Positions 60,127 through 64,000 of a stretch of DNA of 64,000 bases are shown here, piece by piece. Position 1 is the first letter of the stretch, and each line of letters begins with the position of its first letter. The notes below the pieces were generated by a model, which had not been told where the DNA came from, made no database searches, and saw only the letters and a program-made list of their open reading frames with translations. The stretch is from Pseudomonas sp. UBA4617 (GTDB lineage: Bacteria; Pseudomonadota; Gammaproteobacteria; Pseudomonadales; Pseudomonadaceae), in the NCBI RefSeq assembly GCF_002386445.1, contig NZ_DGIR01000035.1, positions 106,640-170,639 of the forward strand, given 5' to 3'. The translations under genes and the position numbers were made by a program.

Positions 60127-62283
60127 CTAGTTCGATGCGCTGCTTCCTTCTGCCATCCCCCCGCCGCCGGCCGTCACCACCTGCACCGACAGGCGTGGTG
60201 TCGCCAGGTCCAGCCCGGCCTCATCCAGCTGCCGCTTCAGGGCCAGGTTGAAGGCCCGCGACACTTCCCACTGCTTGATCGGCGCGGTCTTGAACCGCGC
60301 CCGCAGGATCGCCGAGCCTGACTCGAAGCTTTCCACGCCCTGCAGCTCCAGTGGCGACCAGATATTGCGGCGCATCAGCGGGTCGTTGCGCAGTTTCTGC
60401 CCCACCTCGCGAACCAGGCTGATCGCCTGGTCGATGTTCATGCTGTGCGGGATCGCCACGCGGAAGATCGCGTAGCCGAACTCGCGCGAGTAGTTCTTGA
60501 TGCTCTTGATCTCGCTGAACGGGATGGTATGCACGATGCCGTCGATGTCGCGCAGACGTACGGTGCGGATGGTCAGCCCTTCGACCGTGCCCAGGTGGCC
60601 GCCGACATCCACGTAGTCATCGATGGCCAGCGAGTCTTCGATGATGATGAACAGCCCGGTGATCAGGTCGGCCACCAGCGATTGCGCGCCGAAACCGATG
60701 GCCAGGCCGATCACCCCGGCACCGGCCAGCAGCGGGGTGACGTTCATGCCCATGTTGGCCAGGGCGACGATGACCGCGATGATGAAGATGACCACGAACA
60801 TCACGTTGCGGATCAACGGCATCATGGTTTGCGCACGGGCGTTGGCCAGGCCCCGACGCGAGCGCACCAGGGCGTGGTGCACGGCGGTGTCGGCGAGGAT
60901 CCACACCAGCCAGGCGACGATCAGTGTGCCGGCCAGGCCCAGCAGGCGCAGGCTTATGTCGTGGCCCTCGCCCTCGGCGAAGCTGATCATCGACAAGCCC
61001 CACACGCGCAAGCCCAGTTCGATGAACACCAGCCAGATGAACAGGTGCACCAGCAGGTAGGCGAAATTGCGCAGGCGTTCGGCGTATACCGCCTGGCGCT
61101 TGGTGGCCCGCTTGGGGTTGGCGGCATGGCGGCGCACCAGGCCGTTGAGCACCATGCACACCACCACCAGCACGGTGCACATCAGCGACTGGCGCAGGGC
61201 GGTGCTGGTATCGCCGGCGGAAACGAAAGTGGCGAACAGCGAGATGGCCACCAGGATCAGCGCCGGCACGAACCAGAAACTGCCGAGGATCTCGATGGTG
61301 TCGCTGAGGGTGCGCCGGGTCAGGCGCCGTGACAGCGGCTGGTTGCGGATCAGATGGGCGATGGGCCGGCGAAAACGCAGGATGAACAGCCCGGTGCACA
61401 GCGCTGCAATCACGTTGGCCAGGGTCGCCAGGGCATGGGCCAGGTGAGTGCCGAGGGCGATCGTCAGGCGTGGGTCGCTCATGGCCTCGCCAAACGCGGC
61501 GAAACTGCCGATCAGCCACAACGGGCGGAATGCCTGGTGGCGCAGGATGTACAGGGCGCGGTGGCGGTGCGGGCCGTCGAGCAGCGAAAAGGCGATCACG
61601 CAGATCGCCGAGAAGCAGGTGCCCACCACCAGCGCGTAGGCCAGCACCATGGCCAGCGACTTGCCCAACGACGGTGGCAGCACGACGCTGAGGTAAACGG
61701 TGAACACCAGCGCCACCAGCCATGGGCCCAGCTTACGCAGGGCGAAACGCACCAGGTCCCAGGTGCGCGGGTGTTGCGGCAACTCCTCGCTCAGGCCGAA
61801 GCGCAGGCGTACCCGGTGGCCGACCCAGTTGAAGGCGAAGGCCAGCACGCTCCATACGGCGATGACCGCAGCAAAGCCGAACAGGATCGCCGGCCACTGG
61901 TGCACCGGCACGACCAGCTCGGTCAGTTCGGCCTGGGCCTGTTCGATTTCCGCCGCCCAACGGTGGAACGGGCTGGCGTCGCCGCTGAACTGCTTTTCAA
62001 AATCATGCAGGGCGCCACCGATCAGGCCGAGCACGCCTTGTTCGACGTTAGGTTGCGATTGTTGAGTGGCATCGCGCAGCTTTTTCAGGTCGGCCAGCAG
62101 CTTGGCCCGCTGCTGGTCGTTTTCCAGGTTCTTGATCACCTCGTCCAGCGACTTGCCCAGCGGTTCAGTGGCTTCCGCTTGCGCGGGCGCGCCACCGCCA
62201 AGCAGGCCAGGCAGGCCGGCGGCTTGTACCGGAGGGAGGATTAGCAACAGCAGCAGGAACAGGCAACGCAGGAAGGCGGGCAC
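60127..62283 (-). CDS. MscS-family mechanosensitive channel (YbiO-like)
   Basis: 718 residues from a GTG start at 62283 (GAGG about 14 nt upstream). A signal peptide (about 1-21, LFLLLLLILPPVQA) precedes a periplasmic helical domain (about 25-130, EVIKNLENDQQRAKLLADLK). About ten membrane helices follow, and the pore helix/TM3 region is ALANMGMNVTPLLAGAGVIG with LAIGFGAQSLVADLITG, the MscS core. A beta domain then contains GTVEGLTIRTVRLRDIDG. The C-terminus is a soluble vestibule. It opens on membrane tension and protects against hypo-osmotic shock. It converges on the GntR gene with 28 nt between them. Confidence 0.93.
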   Translation of the reverse strand: MPAFLRCLFLLLLLILPPVQAAGLPGLLGGGAPAQAEATEPLGKSLDEVIKNLENDQQRAKLLADLKKLRDATQQSQPNVEQGVLGLIGGALHDFEKQFSGDASPFHRWAAEIEQAQAELTELVVPVHQWPAILFGFAAVIAVWSVLAFAFNWVGHRVRLRFGLSEELPQHPRTWDLVRFALRKLGPWLVALVFTVYLSVVLPPSLGKSLAMVLAYALVVGTCFSAICVIAFSLLDGPHRHRALYILRHQAFRPLWLIGSFAAFGEAMSDPRLTIALGTHLAHALATLANVIAALCTGLFILRFRRPIAHLIRNQPLSRRLTRRTLSDTIEILGSFWFVPALILVAISLFATFVSAGDTSTALRQSLMCTVLVVVCMVLNGLVRRHAANPKRATKRQAVYAERLRNFAYLLVHLFIWLVFIELGLRVWGLSMISFAEGEGHDISLRLLGLAGTLIVAWLVWILADTAVHHALVRSRRGLANARAQTMMPLIRNVMFVVIFIIAVIVALANMGMNVTPLLAGAGVIGLAIGFGAQSLVADLITGLFIIIEDSLAIDDYVDVGGHLGTVEGLTIRTVRLRDIDGIVHTIPFSEIKSIKNYSREFGYAIFRVAIPHSMNIDQAISLVREVGQKLRNDPLMRRNIWSPLELQGVESFESGSAILRARFKTAPIKQWEVSRAFNLALKRQLDEAGLDLATPRLSVQVVTAGGGGMAEGSSASN

Positions 62284-62327
62284 GGGTAAAACTACCTCAG
62301 GTCAAACGATGGACCGAGTGTAGAGCT

Positions 62328-62495
62328 TTACGACGGCAGTTGCTCCAGGATCTTCCAGCAGGTGAGGCCGAAGATGCCCAGGGTGCCGACCCACATCATC
62401 ACCACGCCAATGTTGCGTTCGCGCAGGCTGAAGCCGACTGTCAGCAGCAACAGGAACAGGAACACCGGCACGAACAGGGACAGGAAGGGGGACAT
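62328..62495 (-). CDS. Small membrane protein, 55 aa
   Basis: The ATG at 62495 (MSPFLSLFVPVFLFLLLLTV) has GGAT 9 nt upstream. Two hydrophobic helices are joined by a charged turn (FSLRERN), then VVMMWVGTLGIFGLTCWKIL. The stop lies 44 nt before the start of the MscS-type gene on the same strand, so they may be co-transcribed. No function known. Confidence 0.6.
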   Translation of the reverse strand: MSPFLSLFVPVFLFLLLLTVGFSLRERNIGVVMMWVGTLGIFGLTCWKILEQLPS

Positions 62496-62585
62496 GGACA
62501 GCAATCCTTTTGCAGTGGGGCCATGTGACAAGCATAGCGGGTAGCGGGCGAAGCGGGATTGACCTTGAGCAGGTGCAAGCCGGGC

Positions 62586-62630
62586 CGGCCTCTTCGCGGC
62601 TTTGCCCGCGTAGAGGCCTGCCCGGCTTGC
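62586..62630. repeat. Single REP-like element
   Basis: GCCGGCCTCTTCGCGGCTTT followed by GCCCGCGTAGAGGCCTGCCCGG: the arms AGGCCTCTnCGCGG and its complement face each other. It lies between apeB and the 55-aa membrane protein gene. Confidence 0.7.
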
Positions 62631-62631
62631 A

Positions 62632-63921
62632 TCAAGGCAACTCGCGGCAACGATAGAAGGCGGTCAGCACCTTCACCAGGTGCGCCAGGTCATGGCTGCC
62701 GCACAGCTCGCGAATCGAATGCATGGCAAAGGTCGGCAGGCCGATGTCCACCGTACGCACGCCCAGGTGACTGGCGGCAATCGGGCCAATGGTCGAACCG
62801 CAGCCCATGTCGCTGCGCACCACGAAGCTCTGCACCGGCACTTCTTCGGCCATGCACAGGTGACGGAAGAAGCCGGCGGTTTCGCTGTTGGTGGCGTAGC
62901 GCTGGTTGTTGTTCACCTTGATCACCGGCCCGGCATTGAGCTTGGGCCCGTGATTGCCGTCGTGCTTGTCGGCGTAGTTGGGGTGTACGCCGTGGGCGTT
63001 GTCGGCCGACACCATCAGCGAGCGCTGGATGGTGCGCACGTAGGCATCGCCATCCGGCAGCAGGCGCTGCAGGGTCTGCTCCAGCATCGGGCCGTCTGCG
63101 CCGCAGGCCGAGCAACTGCCGACTTCTTCATGGTCGGTGCACACCAGCACGCAGGTTTCATCGCTGTCTGCGGTGAGCAGGGCCTGCAGACCGGCATAGC
63201 ACGACAACAGGTTGTCCAGTCGGGCGCCGGCAATGAAGTCGCCGTTCAAGCCGACCAGCGCGGCGTCCTGGGTATCGTAGAAGCTCAGCTCGTAATCCAG
63301 CACCACATCGGCGATCAGCTCGTGCTCGCGGGCCAGCTGCTCGGTGAGCAGGGCGCGGAAGTCGATGCGCTCGTCACCCGCGACCTGGGCAAGGATCGGT
63401 GGCAGCTCGTTCTGCGGGTTGATCGCCCAGCCTTCGTTGGCAGTGCGGTTGAGGTGAATGGCGAGGTTGGGAATGACCGCGATCGGCAGCTTGAAGTCGA
63501 TCAGCTGGCTTTCCACCTTGCCGTCACGACGGTAGGTGACCCGGCCGGCCAGCGACAGGTCGCGGTCGAACCACGGCGCCAGCAGCGCCCCGCCATACAC
63601 TTCGACGCCCAGCTGCAGGAAGCCCTGGCGCTGCAGCTCGGGCTGCGGCTTGACCCGCAGGCACGGGCTGTCGGTGTGCGCGCCTACCATGCGGATGCCA
63701 TTCAGCAGCGGCGCTTGCTTGCCCAGCTTGATGGCGATGATCGACGAATCGTTACGGGTGACGTAGTAGCGACCGCCAGGCACGGTGGCCCAGCTGTCAC
63801 GCTCGTCCAGGCGCTGGTAGCCGGCAGCTTCCAGGCGCTGAGCCAGGCTGGCGGTGGCATGGAAGGGCGTAGGGGAGGCCTTGAGGAAGTCGATGAGGCC
63901 AGAATTCAGTGCGTCGCGCAT
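62632..63921 (-). CDS. apeB: M18 family aminopeptidase
   Basis: 429 residues, the normal length. Zinc-ligand and catalytic landmarks of M18 peptidases are VGAHTDSPCLRVKP (His), DNLLSCYAG (bridging Asp), TDHEEVGSCSACGADG (Glu pair), RSDMGCGSTIGPI and FAMHSIRELCG (last His). There is no signal peptide, so it is cytoplasmic. It forms large oligomers and removes N-terminal residues, preferably acidic or neutral, from peptides. The ATG at 63921 (MRDALNSGLIDFLKASPTPF) is the family start. Confidence 0.95.
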   Translation of the reverse strand: MRDALNSGLIDFLKASPTPFHATASLAQRLEAAGYQRLDERDSWATVPGGRYYVTRNDSSIIAIKLGKQAPLLNGIRMVGAHTDSPCLRVKPQPELQRQGFLQLGVEVYGGALLAPWFDRDLSLAGRVTYRRDGKVESQLIDFKLPIAVIPNLAIHLNRTANEGWAINPQNELPPILAQVAGDERIDFRALLTEQLAREHELIADVVLDYELSFYDTQDAALVGLNGDFIAGARLDNLLSCYAGLQALLTADSDETCVLVCTDHEEVGSCSACGADGPMLEQTLQRLLPDGDAYVRTIQRSLMVSADNAHGVHPNYADKHDGNHGPKLNAGPVIKVNNNQRYATNSETAGFFRHLCMAEEVPVQSFVVRSDMGCGSTIGPIAASHLGVRTVDIGLPTFAMHSIRELCGSHDLAHLVKVLTAFYRCRELP

Positions 63922-63978
63922 AGCTCACTCCAGACAGCAGTGGCGCGAGTTTAGCGTATTAGGTCGACGAATTGTGCT

Positions 63979-64000
63979 TGCCTCTTCGCGGCTAAAGCCG
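63979..64000. repeat. REP-like element cut by the right edge
   Basis: TGCCTCTTCGCGGCTAAAGC at the very end of the window matches the first half of the element at 62586. The rest lies outside. Confidence 0.6.

Overview
The window reads as a chromosomal segment of a Pseudomonas of the P. putida group. The evidence is the uniformly GC-rich coding, the gene order (rmuC next to a MxtR/CrbS-type hybrid kinase, rdgC, a nasA-flavoreductase fusion with nirBD, prc next to an EAL gene, an uptake operon with a divergent GntR gene, apeB) and many inverted pairs of a roughly 30-nt REP element whose core is GCGGGTAAACCCGC. No phage, integrase, transposase or CRISPR array was found.

Layout. 1-5.1 kb: end of an MFS gene, a 40-aa membrane peptide, a periplasmic glutathione peroxidase, DUF2798 and LysR genes, a FadL porin and two small unknowns. 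5.1-6.1 kb: a gene-poor kilobase with DnaA-box-like sites. 6.1-19.4 kb: rmuC, mxtR/crbS, an MFS gene, a bglX copy broken by two frameshifts, an MFS-acyltransferase fusion, a gdx/sugE exporter with a guanidine-II riboswitch, a BASS transporter and rdgC. 19.6-27.4 kb: tRNA-Val, tRNA-Asp and the assimilatory nitrate/nitrite genes nasA(-CysJ), nirB and nirD. nasA and nirB are each preceded by a leader terminator that shares the same half-stem.

27.8-40.3 kb is the most unusual part. Ten tightly packed genes on the minus strand encode a possible fatty acyl reductase, a class III aminotransferase, an SRPBCC protein, a divergent acyl-CoA-dehydrogenase-like flavoprotein, an SDR, a membrane desaturase, a DUF3050 protein that looks like a heme-oxygenase-like diiron oxidase, and a tripartite EmrAB-TolC-type exporter. 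An AraC regulator lies upstream. There is no PKS, NRPS, ACP or acyl ligase. I infer an undescribed pathway that turns a fatty acyl thioester into an exported, modified (probably N-containing) lipid.

40.5-47.2 kb: an FKBP lipoprotein, a DUF1232 gene under a perfect inverted pair of DnaA boxes, an HTH plus unknown-partner cassette under twin operators, an EAL gene that runs into a REP element, prc and a quinone oxidoreductase. 47.3-53.7 kb: two paralogous beta-rich repeat proteins followed by an autotransporter. 53.7-60.1 kb: a polyamine-type ABC importer with a phosphodiesterase-like and a HAD hydrolase, controlled by a divergent GntR/UTRA protein with two candidate operators. 60.1-64 kb: an MscS-family channel, a 55-aa membrane protein and apeB.
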